The notes below the pieces were generated by a model, which was given only the letters and a program-made list of their open reading frames with translations, was not told the origin of the DNA and did not search any database. From NCBI GenBank assembly GCA_028871195.1, contig JAGWNT010000097.1, positions 1 to 14,397 on the forward strand: a DNA stretch of 14,397 bases, given 5' to 3'. This document shows positions 14,111 to 14,397 of this stretch, piece after piece. A program made the position numbers and the translations under genes. This DNA comes from REEB85 sp018971455. Its GTDB lineage: Bacteria; Pseudomonadota; Alphaproteobacteria; Acetobacterales; Acetobacteraceae. Each line of letters begins with the position of its first letter. The stretch's first letter is position 1.

Positions 14111-14187
14111 CGGAGTGTAGCTCAGCCTGGTAGAGCACTGTGTTCGGGACGCAGGGGCCGGAGGTTCGAATCCTCTCACTCCGACCA
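14111..14187 (+). tRNA. tRNA-Pro, anticodon CGG
   Basis: The sequence folds into a complete 77-base cloverleaf: 7-base-pair acceptor stem CGGAGTG/CACTCCG, D arm GCTC/GAGC, anticodon stem CTGTG/CGCAG (one G-T pair) with loop TTCGGGA, variable loop GGGCC, and T arm with TTCGAAT. The anticodon CGG at 14145-14147 reads the proline codon CCG, heavily used in these GC-rich genes. The C1-G72 pair and A73 are standard identity elements of bacterial tRNA-Pro, and CCA is encoded. Confidence 0.97.
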
Positions 14188-14211
14188 TTTCCCGCCGATG
14201 ACCGCCGCTCC

Positions 14212-14233
14212 CGCCGTCCCGTCCGGGACGGCG
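14212..14233. terminator. Hairpin between tRNA-Pro and the converging ABC ATPase gene
   Basis: Bases 14212-14220 and 14225-14233 form a 9-base-pair perfect stem with a four-base loop (GTCC). It lies between two converging transcription units, 24 bases after the tRNA and 4 bases after the ATPase stop on the minus strand, so it could end either message. No T-run follows on either strand. Confidence 0.45.
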
Positions 14234-14237
14234 CGGT

Positions 14238-14397
14238 TCATCCCGGATCGAGGCGCAGCCCGGTCTGGGCGTCGAACACGTGCAGGTTGGCCGGCGGGAA
14301 GGTGACGCGCATCGACTCCATTCCCTGCGCCCGCCCGGCCACCTTGACCGACAGCATGTCCCCGTTCGCCAGCCGGCCGATCAGCACCGTCTCCGAG
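14238..14397 (-). CDS. Sugar ABC transporter ATP-binding protein (MalK/UgpC type), C-terminal part only
   Basis: Only the last 52 complete codons are in the window; the gene runs in from the right edge. The visible part, SETVLIGRLANGD, then SVKVAGRAQGMESMRVTF, then LHVFDAQTGLRL and the stop, matches the C-terminal TOBE domain of MalK/UgpC-like ATPases, which drive uptake of sugars or glycerol 3-phosphate. The segment F-x2-ANLHVFD-x2-TG-xRL is the usual end of this subfamily. The nucleotide-binding domain with Walker motifs is outside the window, so the substrate cannot be told. It converges on tRNA-Pro. Confidence 0.85.
   Translation of the reverse strand, partial: SETVLIGRLANGDMLSVKVAGRAQGMESMRVTFPPANLHVFDAQTGLRLDPG

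Noticed and set aside
12404..14188. 594-codon minus-strand open frame opposite the GGT-like gene and tRNA
   Set aside because: It would start inside the tRNA and cover the whole GGT-like gene; composition is that of antisense GC-rich DNA.
14188..14237. Phage or island attachment site at the 3' end of tRNA-Pro
   Set aside because: No repeat of the tRNA 3' end and no integrase is visible; an ordinary transporter gene follows within 51 bases.

Overview
The window is a gene-dense stretch of very GC-rich bacterial chromosome, almost entirely core metabolism. An alphaproteobacterium is the best fit, probably in the Rhodospirillales/Acetobacteraceae neighbourhood. Three things point there: the lexA operator has the alphaproteobacterial form GAAC-N7-GAAC; the order tpiA-secG-pyrG-kdsA, with a ppiD-like gene and trpE leading away from tpiA, is a familiar alphaproteobacterial layout; and LexA, the short phosphatidylserine decarboxylase and the TIM-barrel enzymes all read like that class. 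The family-level placement is inference.

Left part (1-3615, minus strand): an apparent operon runs right to left, from a membrane-anchored SurA/PpiD-type peptidyl-prolyl isomerase to anthranilate synthase component I (trpE) to the first 53 codons of a GNAT acetyltransferase cut by the window edge. Divergently, on the plus strand (3795-7506), lie triosephosphate isomerase (tpiA), SecG, CTP synthase (pyrG) and KDO-8-phosphate synthase (kdsA). They join glycolysis, protein export, pyrimidine supply and lipopolysaccharide (Kdo) synthesis. pyrG may start from its own leaderless promoter; kdsA overlaps pyrG.

Middle (7507-9300): a short intergenic stretch holds a three-copy palindromic repeat able to form two mutually exclusive hairpins. 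It separates kdsA from the converging psd-pssA operon, which makes phosphatidylserine and then phosphatidylethanolamine. Next come an unrecognised 150-residue protein (plus strand) and a LysM/Ig-like envelope protein (minus strand), whose coding regions overlap tail to tail by 67 bases.

Right part (10936-14397): a LOG-family lysine-decarboxylase-like protein, then lexA behind a clear SOS operator, then a gamma-glutamyltransferase-family gene only 8 bases after lexA. The last keeps the catalytic threonine but seems to have lost the glutamate-binding residues. A complete tRNA-Pro(CGG) follows, and the window closes with the C-terminus of a converging MalK/UgpC-type sugar ABC transporter ATPase. 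I found no mobile element, CRISPR array or defence cassette. No gene-free stretch exceeds 300 bases; the longest are 3616-3794, 7507-7667 and 11518-11663, all described below.
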